In this document: positions 16,901 through 23,874 of the stretch, one piece after another
How the letters are laid out: the number at the start of each line of letters is the position of its first letter
How positions within the stretch are numbered: the first letter of the stretch is position 1
From: Saprospiraceae bacterium
GTDB lineage: Bacteria > Bacteroidota > Bacteroidia > Chitinophagales > Saprospiraceae
Length of the DNA stretch: 41,305 nt
Direction of reading: 5' to 3'
NCBI GenBank assembly: GCA_020628145.1
Contig: JAHDFN010000003.1
Location: 1 to 41,305, forward strand
Notes under the pieces: model-generated
Database searches by the model: none
Seen by the model: only the letters and a program-made list of their open reading frames with translations
What the model was told of the DNA's origin: nothing
Position numbers and translations under genes: made by a program

Positions 16901-17706
16901 CCCGTTCCCCCGATTGCAAAATAAAACGCTTTAAAAAAGGAGCATTTTTATTAGCCCAAGAATTAAAGGCGGATATTGTCCCCGTTCTTTTACACGGTGC
17001 AGGTCATTGTGTAAATAAAGGCGAAAATTATATCAAGGATGGAAAAGTAACCATTCAAATCATGAAAAGAATCCCTCATGGCTCTACTCCATATGGAAAC
17101 ACATATCAGGAAATGACAAAAGGTGTCATGAATAACATGAGGGAAGAATTCGAACATCTTCGTGAAAAAGTCGAGACTCCGGATTATTTCGAAAGTAAAT
17201 TAATTAAGAATTATATTTATAGGGGTAAGGATATTTTCAATAAAGCTAAAAAAGAAATCAGAGCGAATGAAAATTACAAATACTGGAATGAACATATTCC
17301 ACGTAAATGTAAGATTTCGGATTTAGGTTGTGGCATTGGAGCCAGAGCTTATATGTTGTCTTTTGTCAGCGAACAAAGAGAAATCCATTGTTGGGATTCG
17401 AAGAAAGAAAATATGATCCTAGCGGAAAACAATATTTCAAAACATAATGGTATTCATTTCCATTATACAGATATGGATAATTTCCTTTCCCGGAAAACCG
17501 ATGTTTTAATTATAGATCCTGAAGAGTTCAACAGAAAGGATTGGACCTGGGAATCCATCCTAAACCATATGGAAGACCACTTGGATTCGAATGGTTTTAT
17601 CCTAAGCAAATCAGATAGACAAAACATTCAATTGCCGGAAGGTTTAATCGGAGAAAAATTATCCGGTGGATTGATTAAAATCAGGAAAACAAGAAATAAC
17701 GGATGA
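13993..17706 (+). CDS. Trifunctional MMPL exporter / lysophospholipid-type acyltransferase / SAM methyltransferase
   Basis: The 1237 residues contain three modules. Residues 1-815 are an RND/MMPL transporter with a duplicated plan: a first helix at about 17-35, a periplasmic loop, a helix bundle at 275-420, then a second helix, loop and bundle (about 440-800). Residues about 840-1060 are a PlsC-type acyltransferase with HQSHID at 900-905 and FPEGTRS around 967-972. Residues about 1090-1237 are a class I methyltransferase with the SAM motif DLGCGIG (1110-1116). The fusion is a known architecture in flexirubin-type loci and would couple acylation and methylation of a pigment or lipid to its export across the inner membrane. 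It starts within the preceding stop (TAATG) and overlaps the next gene (ATGA). Confidence 0.88.
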   Translation: MSGIFIHIYQYFSERKNLFRLFLLLFLLIGLGLASQLRMEEDISRVIPADPKVKRLNTVFQNSKFSEKIIINLSLKDTSRTPDADVLGLFGDTLHDIVKERLYPDYLSDITFRFDDDKMMEMYDVFYDNLPLFLNDGDYRKMESELNRESIREKLKGNLKTLFSPAGMVFKKFILRDPMGWTPLALKKLESLQLDENFELDNSYIVTKDKRHLLLFMDAAHPPNETGKNSELISQLDFILDSLDQARPDIHAEYFGSVPVAVGNANQIKKDIHLTVTIAVICLLLLISFFFRRPSIFFLIIIPIVFGGITSLAILFLIRQQVSAIALGIGSVLLGIALDFSFHLFTHYRNRPDTIEVLKDVSLPIIMSCLTTACAFLCLMFVHSEALFDLGLFAAISIIGSALFALIILPHFFNKKTVTPTSNFLDQIAAYPFDRSKVLKWILLGASILFLFTFGKTGFDADLNKMNFVSPELQRAENNLDAINDYKLKSVFLIASGSDLNEALEYTEAKTQEVEALKTKGIVKKSSGLANVLLSQKRQNEKIKKWKNFWNPERKDSIIQILKEEGTPLKFKENTFKTFYTTLDKDFSYMDTSSVNTIIQLFAKDFITRKKEMTTVITTLKVKEEDKDAVYAGIEDSDNLIVFDRSYLSTRFLDILQSDFNLLVGLSMLVVFLILLISFGRIELSIIAFLPMLLGWLWTLGIMGILGLDFNIFNIIISTFIFGLGIDYSIFIMNGLIQHHKTGHYNLKSYKTSILLSGLTTIIGMGVLIFAQHPALRSIASLSIIGIISVVIIAFTLEPALFRWLVSKKGKKRKEPMLLKDILISLFTFFLFLGGCIFLTILIPILKILPIDSKKKKYFFSRRLQNLCSLINTVVPSIKKEILNPFNESFEKPAVIVSNHQSHIDLTALLMLHPKMIVLTNDWVWNNPFYGFIVKYADFFPVTEGHEKSLPLMKQKMEDGYSILVFPEGTRSPDCKIKRFKKGAFLLAQELKADIVPVLLHGAGHCVNKGENYIKDGKVTIQIMKRIPHGSTPYGNTYQEMTKGVMNNMREEFEHLREKVETPDYFESKLIKNYIYRGKDIFNKAKKEIRANENYKYWNEHIPRKCKISDLGCGIGARAYMLSFVSEQREIHCWDSKKENMILAENNISKHNGIHFHYTDMDNFLSRKTDVLIIDPEEFNRKDWTWESILNHMEDHLDSNGFILSKSDRQNIQLPEGLIGEKLSGGLIKIRKTRNNG

Positions 17707-19235
17707 AAAGATATAAGGCTCAATACGATGTCATTATCATAGGTAGCGGACTAGGAGGTTTACAATGTGCCTATATTCTAGGAGAGGCCGGTTATAGCGT
17801 TTGTGTTTTGGAAAAAAACAAACAGACCGGTGGCAACCTTCAAACATTCGTAAGAGACAAATGTATTTTCGATACGGGTGTGCATTATATCGGCGGATTG
17901 GATGAAGGACAGAATCTTTATCAATATTTCAAATATTTCGGTTTGATGGACAAACTGAAATTAAGAAAAATGGATACGGCATTCGACCATATCACTTTCG
18001 AGGGAGATGAAAACTCCTATTATCACCAACAAACCTATCCTGCATTTATAGAGTCTCTTTCCGAGCAATTTCCGGAAGAAAGAAAAAATATCGAAAAATA
18101 TTGTGAAGGCATATTGGGAGCTTGCAAATCATTTCCATTATACAATTTGGAAGATAAGGATCCGATGGAAGACGAAGAAAAATTTTTCCGCTACCTGACC
18201 ATCGGTGCCAAGGATTTTATCGATGCTTCCACACAAAATCAAAAATTAAGAAATGTACTGGCCGGCTCCAATCCCTTGTATGCCGGCATTGCGGATAAAA
18301 CACCCTTATATTCCCATGCTTTAACCGTAAACACTTACATCGACAGTTCCTACCGTTGTGTTGACGGGGGTTCTCAAATCTGCCGGATACTTACAAAAGG
18401 CATTCGTAAATTCGGTGGAGAAATATTAAAATACAAGGATGTAAAAAAACTGATTTTCGAAAATGGAAAATTAACCAAAGCCGAAACCGCCGAAGGAGAA
18501 CAATTTGAAGGAAAATATTTTATTTCCAATATTCATCCTCACCTGACTTTGGATTTAATGAAAGATCATAAAATCCGAAAATCATATGTCAGGCGAATCC
18601 GTTCCTTGGGTAATAGTACTTCTTGTTTCAATTTACATTTGGTTTTGAAAAAAGACAGCTTTCCTTATCTCAATTATAATTATTATCATTACAACAACAC
18701 CAATATTTGGAATTATGATAATTACACCGAAGCCACTTGGCCGGAGGGGTATATGTTGTCCACTCCCGCTTCTTCAAAATCGGAAAAATATGCCGACTGC
18801 CTAACAATGATGTCATATATGCGATATGACGAAGTGGAACAATGGGCCCATACTTTCAACACGGTGGCCAACGAACAATCCCGTGGAGAAGATTACGAAG
18901 CATTCAAAATGGATCGGGCTGAAAAATGCATTGTGGAATTGGAAAAAAAGTTTCCGAATATCCGTTCCTGCATTCATTCCATACATACCACAACTCCATT
19001 GTCTTTCAGGGATTACATCGGTGCTTCGGACGGTTCCATGTATGGTATTTTAAAAGATTATAAAGATCCGCTACGATCTTTTATTTCTCCCAAAACAAAA
19101 GTGGAAAACCTTTTCCTGACCGGACAGAATCTGAACATGCACGGAATTCTCGGAGTAACCATCGGTTCCATCATGACCTGTGCCGAATTTTTGAGTCGAA
19201 CGGAAATATTGAATAAAATCAAACGTGCACAATAA
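17703..19235 (+). CDS. Phytoene desaturase/retinol saturase-like FAD oxidoreductase
   Basis: A 510-residue flavoprotein with N-terminal IIIGSGLGGLQCAYILGEAG and the second FAD-contact segment VLEKNKQTGGNLQTF. The C-terminal LFLTGQNLNMHGILGVTIGS is the FAD-closing motif of CrtI/RetSat-type enzymes. Members act on polyene chains (desaturation, saturation or isomerisation), so a role in adjusting double bonds of an aryl polyene is plausible. No carotenoid genes such as crtB are present. It overlaps the preceding gene by ATGA, and the next gene begins immediately after its stop. Confidence 0.85.
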   Translation: MKRYKAQYDVIIIGSGLGGLQCAYILGEAGYSVCVLEKNKQTGGNLQTFVRDKCIFDTGVHYIGGLDEGQNLYQYFKYFGLMDKLKLRKMDTAFDHITFEGDENSYYHQQTYPAFIESLSEQFPEERKNIEKYCEGILGACKSFPLYNLEDKDPMEDEEKFFRYLTIGAKDFIDASTQNQKLRNVLAGSNPLYAGIADKTPLYSHALTVNTYIDSSYRCVDGGSQICRILTKGIRKFGGEILKYKDVKKLIFENGKLTKAETAEGEQFEGKYFISNIHPHLTLDLMKDHKIRKSYVRRIRSLGNSTSCFNLHLVLKKDSFPYLNYNYYHYNNTNIWNYDNYTEATWPEGYMLSTPASSKSEKYADCLTMMSYMRYDEVEQWAHTFNTVANEQSRGEDYEAFKMDRAEKCIVELEKKFPNIRSCIHSIHTTTPLSFRDYIGASDGSMYGILKDYKDPLRSFISPKTKVENLFLTGQNLNMHGILGVTIGSIMTCAEFLSRTEILNKIKRAQ

Positions 19236-20936
19236 ATGCCCGGACGTTTAAAAAAAACATTCAAGTGGCTGGGATATTTATTCGTTTTTTTCATTATCCT
19301 ATTGCTCATCCTCGGTATTTTATTCCTTTGGGCCATTAAGATAAATCCGCCTGAAGTGGAGGACATGAGTACGATAGAAATCCCAAGTGTGAAAGTGGAC
19401 GAGGAATTCCATTATTGGAAAAATTGTTGGCTGAAAAAAAACAAACACGGCATTTGGGAAACCTACCTGGAAGGCAGTCCTTTTGAAATTGGCGTAGCCA
19501 ATGGCAAAATGACAAGCGAACTGACCTACCAGTTGGAAGTTTCATTCATTAATGAAATGAAAAAATTCGTCCCTTCCGAATCCTTCCTACATTATCTGAA
19601 ATATTTTATCGGTTGGTTCAATCGGAAAATGCCGGAATATATTTTGGAAGAATACCAACAGGAAATTTACGGTGCGTCCCTTTCTGCCAATAACGAATAT
19701 GATTTTGTCGGCCCTAAATACCAAAGGGTTTTGAATTATCATGGTGCCCACGACATAGGACATGCATTAAAAAATATGGGAACGGTCGGTTGTACTTCCT
19801 TTTCCACTTGGAATACCCGTTCGGAAGATAGCACTTTATTAATCGGTCGGAATTTTGATTTTTATGTGGGTGACGGATTTTCAAAAAACAAAGTCGTAAG
19901 TTTCATTCGACCGGAGAAAGGAAATCCGTTTATGATGATCGCCTGGGCCGGAATGAGTGGTGTCGTTTCCGGGATGAATATCCACGGATTGACGATTACA
20001 TTAAATGCCGCCCCTTCGGAAATTCCCATGCACGGCAAGACTCCCATTTCCATTCTGGCCCGTGAGATATTGCAATATGCATCCAATATAGAAGAGGCTT
20101 ATGCAATAGCACAAAAGAGAGAAACTTTTGTTTCTGAAACCCTAATGATAGGCTCCGCAGTCGATAATGCTACCGCCCTTATTGAAAAATCCACTGAAAA
20201 AACGGTTTTGTATCATTCGGAGTTAAATGACCACATCATTTGTTCCAACCATTACCAATCCGAAGCTTTCAAAGATTATGAATTGAATACCGAACACATA
20301 AAAAACAGTCATTCCGATTATAGATATAAAAGAATGATTGAATTGATGAATCAATATCCGGCTATGAATGCCGAGGCCGTCGCAGCCATTCTTCGGGACA
20401 AGGAAGGAATCGGCGGGCAGAAAATCGGAATGGGCAATGAAAAATCAATCAACCAACTGATTGCCCATCATGCCATTATTTTCAAACCGCACGAAAGGAT
20501 CGTCTGGGTCTCCACTCCACCCTTTATGTTGGGAGAATTCATTGCCTATGACCTCAATCAGGTATTCAGTGAATTTCCGGGTATGAAGGAAAACAGGGAA
20601 ATCACATTGGATAGTTTGGAAATAGCAGAAGATCCTTTTTTATATTCGGAGGAATTCAATAATTTTAAGACCTTTAGGCAACTGAAGGAACAGGTTGAAA
20701 AAGCCATCGAAAGCGAAGGGAAAATAAAATTGGAAGAAAATACAATCCGGACCTTTATACAATCCAACCCTGATTATTATATGGTGTATTCTTTATCCGG
20801 TGAATATTATCTTTCTCAAAAGGAATGCGAAAAGGCATTGGAATTTTATCAACAGGCTTTGGAAAAGGAAATAACGACTTTGACTGAAAAAGAAGAATTT
20901 TCGGAAACCATTTCAGCCGGGTGTACATTGGAATAA
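19236..20936 (+). CDS. Membrane-anchored C45-family Ntn hydrolase/acyltransferase with C-terminal TPR
   Basis: A 566-residue protein with an N-terminal membrane anchor (about 10-33). A C45/acyl-CoA:6-APA acyltransferase-like domain follows, in which Gly185-Cys186-Thr187 (MGTVGCTSF) matches the autoprocessing site and nucleophile of penicillin acyltransferase. A C-terminal helical region (about 500-566) contains a tetratricopeptide-like pair. C45-type genes recur in flexirubin-type clusters. Acyl transfer or amide/ester hydrolysis on the pigment, probably on the periplasmic face, is inferred and the substrate unknown. If autocleavage occurs before Cys186 the enzyme would be a heterodimer with a tethered alpha chain. 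It abuts the preceding stop and overlaps the next start by one base. Confidence 0.8.
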   Translation: MPGRLKKTFKWLGYLFVFFIILLLILGILFLWAIKINPPEVEDMSTIEIPSVKVDEEFHYWKNCWLKKNKHGIWETYLEGSPFEIGVANGKMTSELTYQLEVSFINEMKKFVPSESFLHYLKYFIGWFNRKMPEYILEEYQQEIYGASLSANNEYDFVGPKYQRVLNYHGAHDIGHALKNMGTVGCTSFSTWNTRSEDSTLLIGRNFDFYVGDGFSKNKVVSFIRPEKGNPFMMIAWAGMSGVVSGMNIHGLTITLNAAPSEIPMHGKTPISILAREILQYASNIEEAYAIAQKRETFVSETLMIGSAVDNATALIEKSTEKTVLYHSELNDHIICSNHYQSEAFKDYELNTEHIKNSHSDYRYKRMIELMNQYPAMNAEAVAAILRDKEGIGGQKIGMGNEKSINQLIAHHAIIFKPHERIVWVSTPPFMLGEFIAYDLNQVFSEFPGMKENREITLDSLEIAEDPFLYSEEFNNFKTFRQLKEQVEKAIESEGKIKLEENTIRTFIQSNPDYYMVYSLSGEYYLSQKECEKALEFYQQALEKEITTLTEKEEFSETISAGCTLE

Positions 20937-22099
20937 TGACTACGAATAATATAAACTTGAAACAGGAAATTTACGACGACATAAGGCCTTATCGGGATGA
21001 TGAAGTAGAGGAAGCCATGCAGCGGCTCTCCAAGGATTCTCTTTTTCTGAAAGCCATTCAATATATTTTTCCCGATAAAGATGAATCAGAAATGCAGTCA
21101 TTTTTATCGGGCATCAAAACCATTTATGACTTCCAAGGTAAAATCATGTACAAAGTCATCCAATACGTTTTGAATACCAGTTCGGACGGAGCTACTTTTC
21201 ATGGAATTGACAACCTGAATCCGGACACTCCTTATCTTTTCATTTCCAATCATCGGGATATTTTTTTCGATGCCGCCTTGTTACAATATTATTTATTTTC
21301 GACTCGATTCCCCACATCACAAATTTCCTTCGGAAAGAATCTGATGCTCAATGACACTATAGTTGATTTCGGAAAAATAAATAAAATGTTCACCGTCCAT
21401 AGGGAAGGGAAGACAGCTAGGGAAATGTACCAACATTCCAAGAACCTTTCCGATTATATTCGGCAGATCCTTACCGAAACAAAAGAATCGATTTGGATTG
21501 CCCAAAGGAACGGACGCACCAAAGACGGTATTGATGACACCCAAACCGGATTACTCCAAATGCTGGCCGTGAGCCAAAGGAAAAAAAACCTGACCGAAGC
21601 TTTACTGCCTTTGAATATTATTCCAATTGCCATCTCATATGAATTCGAACCTTGCGACAATTTGAAAGTCCGAGAAAATTATTTGAAAAGATCCGGCCCT
21701 TATCAAAAAGCGGAAGGAGAAGATTTCAAAAGCATCCTTAATGGAATAGTAGAAAACAAAGGCCGCATACATATGCATCTTTGCGACCCGATGAATGAAT
21801 TCATCAGGGATTTAAATCCGGATGAAAATCATCACCATCAAATTGAAGCTATACGACAGGAAATGAATAAAAGAATTATTTCCGGTTATCGTTGTTGGAC
21901 TTTTAATTATGTAGCAGCAGACATCATTGAAAACAAAACCGATTACACCCAATATTATTTACCAGAAGATAAAATCCGTTTTTACGATTTCATAAAAAAC
22001 AGATTGAATAAGATAGAAGGAAAAAACCCGGAGATGGAAGACATGCTCATCCGATTATATGCCAATCCTGTTTTACGAAAAAAGGAAATTACCGGATAA
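20936..22099 (+). CDS. PlsC-like glycerol-3-phosphate/1-acylglycerol-3-phosphate acyltransferase
   Basis: The start at ATG 20936 (MTTNNINLK) is chosen because it overlaps the preceding stop as TAATG, like its neighbours; an in-frame ATG exists five codons earlier. The 387-residue protein resembles the lysophosphatidate acyltransferase superfamily. FISNHRDIFFDAALLQ contains the catalytic His, with five residues to Asp instead of the canonical four. A later basic segment (IWIAQRNGRTKDG) sits where the EGTRS phosphate-binding motif lies. It may esterify a lipid or the pigment. It is the second acyltransferase of the operon, besides the one in the MMPL fusion. Confidence 0.8.
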   Translation: MTTNNINLKQEIYDDIRPYRDDEVEEAMQRLSKDSLFLKAIQYIFPDKDESEMQSFLSGIKTIYDFQGKIMYKVIQYVLNTSSDGATFHGIDNLNPDTPYLFISNHRDIFFDAALLQYYLFSTRFPTSQISFGKNLMLNDTIVDFGKINKMFTVHREGKTAREMYQHSKNLSDYIRQILTETKESIWIAQRNGRTKDGIDDTQTGLLQMLAVSQRKKNLTEALLPLNIIPIAISYEFEPCDNLKVRENYLKRSGPYQKAEGEDFKSILNGIVENKGRIHMHLCDPMNEFIRDLNPDENHHHQIEAIRQEMNKRIISGYRCWTFNYVAADIIENKTDYTQYYLPEDKIRFYDFIKNRLNKIEGKNPEMEDMLIRLYANPVLRKKEITG

Positions 22100-23388
22100 T
22101 GTTCATTCCTGAAATAGAAAAATCAAGTAGAAAAAAAATAAAAACCTTCCAAGAAAAAAAACTCAGGGAAGCACTCTCCTATTTGGAAAGGCACTCTCCT
22201 TTTTATTCCGAATTATTTAAAAAAGAAAAAACCAACATTTCTGAAATCAAGACACTGGAAGACCTTGTAAAAATTCCGGTCACGACCAAGGAAATGTTAC
22301 AAAAAAGAAATGAGGATTTCATTTGTGTTCCCAAAAATAAAATCGTCGATTTCGTCACCACTTCCGGTACATTGGGTTTACCCGTTACTTTCGCCCTGAC
22401 GGAAAACGACCTGAAAAGACTGGCTTATAATGAATACATTTCCTTCATCTGTGCAGACGGGAGCGAAGACGACATTTACCAATTGACTACGACTATTGAC
22501 AGGAGATTCATGGCCGGACTCGCTTATTTCTTAGGTGTTCGTAAATTGGGAGCCGGTATCGTCAGGGTCGGATCGGGATTACCACAACTACAATGGGAAA
22601 CCATAGAACGGATTCAACCGAATGCATTAATCGTGGTTCCTTCTTTTTTATTAAAATTAATCGACTACGCCGAAAAAAATAATATAAATTATAAAAACAG
22701 TCCGATAAAAAAGGCCATTTGCATCGGAGAACCTTTACGCAATTCGGATTTCTCCTTGAATACCCTAGGAAAAAGAATCAAGGAAAAATGGGACATTGAT
22801 TTATTTTCGACCTATGCTTCCACAGAAATGGAAACAGCGTTTACCGAATGCAAAGCGGGACAAGGGGGGCATCATCATCCCGAACTAATTATAGTGGAAT
22901 TATTAGATGAAAACAATAATGTCGTCAAGGAAGGAGAACAGGGAGAAGTGACCATCACTACACTTGGCATAGAAGGTATGCCTTTACTCCGATTTAAAAC
23001 GGGAGACATATGCCATGCTCATCATGAGGCGTGTCCTTGCGGCAGGAACACCCTGCGACTCGGGCCGATTATCGGACGTACACAGCAGATGATAAAATTC
23101 AAAGGTACGACTTTGTATCCTCCGGCTATTTTCGATGCCATCCATGCCATGCCGGGCATCGGGAATTATATTGTCGAAGTATATAAAAACGAAATCGAAA
23201 CGGATGAGATTTTAATTCATGTTGAAAACCAAAAAAACAATTCCGATTTCAAAAAAAACCTACAACTCCACTTAAAATCAAAATTAAGGGTAACCCCTAA
23301 AATAGAATTGCATCCTGAAAATTCACTCCTTCCGAAAATATTCAGAAAGGACAGTAGAAAACCGATTCGGTTTATTGATAAAAGATAG
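22099..23388 (+). CDS. PaaK-like adenylate-forming ligase
   Basis: A 429-residue member of the phenylacetate-CoA ligase branch of the ANL superfamily. The phosphate loop is VTTSGTLGLPV (about 86-96). The YASTEM adenine motif, GDICHAHHEACPCGR with its zinc-type cysteines, and the GRTQQMIKFKG hinge follow. It would activate an aromatic acid as the adenylate and pass it to CoA or to a carrier protein. With a tyrosine ammonia-lyase in the locus, 4-coumarate is the natural candidate, which makes this the probable starter-loading enzyme. No carrier-protein gene is in the window. It is the last operon gene and starts inside the previous stop (TAATG). Confidence 0.85.
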   Translation: MFIPEIEKSSRKKIKTFQEKKLREALSYLERHSPFYSELFKKEKTNISEIKTLEDLVKIPVTTKEMLQKRNEDFICVPKNKIVDFVTTSGTLGLPVTFALTENDLKRLAYNEYISFICADGSEDDIYQLTTTIDRRFMAGLAYFLGVRKLGAGIVRVGSGLPQLQWETIERIQPNALIVVPSFLLKLIDYAEKNNINYKNSPIKKAICIGEPLRNSDFSLNTLGKRIKEKWDIDLFSTYASTEMETAFTECKAGQGGHHHPELIIVELLDENNNVVKEGEQGEVTITTLGIEGMPLLRFKTGDICHAHHEACPCGRNTLRLGPIIGRTQQMIKFKGTTLYPPAIFDAIHAMPGIGNYIVEVYKNEIETDEILIHVENQKNNSDFKKNLQLHLKSKLRVTPKIELHPENSLLPKIFRKDSRKPIRFIDKR

Positions 23389-23422
23389 GAAAGGTAACAA
23401 CATGTTCTAAGTATAAGACATT

Positions 23423-23479
23423 ATTTATCGAAGAAGAGTAACATCTCCTTTATACATTATTTCTTCTCCATCGATAAAT
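23423..23479 (+). terminator. Dyad-symmetric hairpin downstream of the pigment operon
   Basis: ATTTATCGA (23423-23431) pairs with TCGATAAAT (23471-23479). After a three-base bulge a further six pairs (AGAAGA/TCTTCT) form. It lies 35 bases past the ligase stop. There is no T tract, so it may be an RNA-stabilising 3' end or a factor-dependent terminator rather than an intrinsic one. Confidence 0.4.
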
Positions 23480-23521
23480 GCTATATTAATTAAATAGACA
23501 GAAATTCCCGGGTTCATCGGT

Positions 23522-23752
23522 ATGGAAATTTCGGATAAAAAAGAGACAGGTTTTGGAAAACACTTCTTTCGAATTCATGAAAAAAAATTCGGAGAATAAT
23601 CCGACAATAAAAAATCATATGACAATTTTATCCGGAAGGGAAAATCAGGAGAAGACATTCATAAAGCCACCGAAGCAATACATCTAAAAAATCAAGAACT
23701 AGCAGAAGGCTTTTTTACTGAAAATGAAAATACCGACCGTTATTTCAAGTAG
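23522..23752 (+). pseudogene. Possible broken small ORF in the 23.4-23.9 kb gap
   Basis: From ATG 23522 a frame of 76 codons is interrupted once by TAA (26th codon) and then runs 50 more codons to TAGTAG. Both parts have a coherent, hydrophilic, Lys/Glu-rich composition; the second has no start codon of its own. It may be a decayed small protein gene or chance. The product is unrecognised. Apart from this, the hairpin and the promoter, nothing is seen in 23389-23874. Confidence 0.25.
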
Positions 23753-23836
23753 TAGATTTTTTCGAATCCACCTTTATCCTAATCACATATAATAATTACA
23801 GTATCGGAAAAGACAAGCTATTAAACTATAAGTTGT

Positions 23837-23844
23837 TATCTTTG
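23837..23844 (+). promoter_or_regulatory. -7 promoter element of the beta-helix protein gene
   Basis: TATCTTTG matches TAnnTTTG exactly and lies 30 bases upstream of ATG 23875. Its position argues against the longer frame starting at TTG 23833. No convincing -33 TTG at the right distance was seen. Confidence 0.6.
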
Positions 23845-23874
23845 AATATATTTTCAAACGAAAATTTAATCTCA

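Noticed and set aside
17703-19235. Carotenoid biosynthesis gene (crtI)
   Set aside because: The fold is CrtI-like, but no crtB, crtY or crtZ lies nearby and the operon context is aryl-polyene type.
23833-23874. TTG start at 23833 for the beta-helix protein
   Set aside because: It overlaps the -7 element and puts 14 residues before an otherwise perfect signal peptide.
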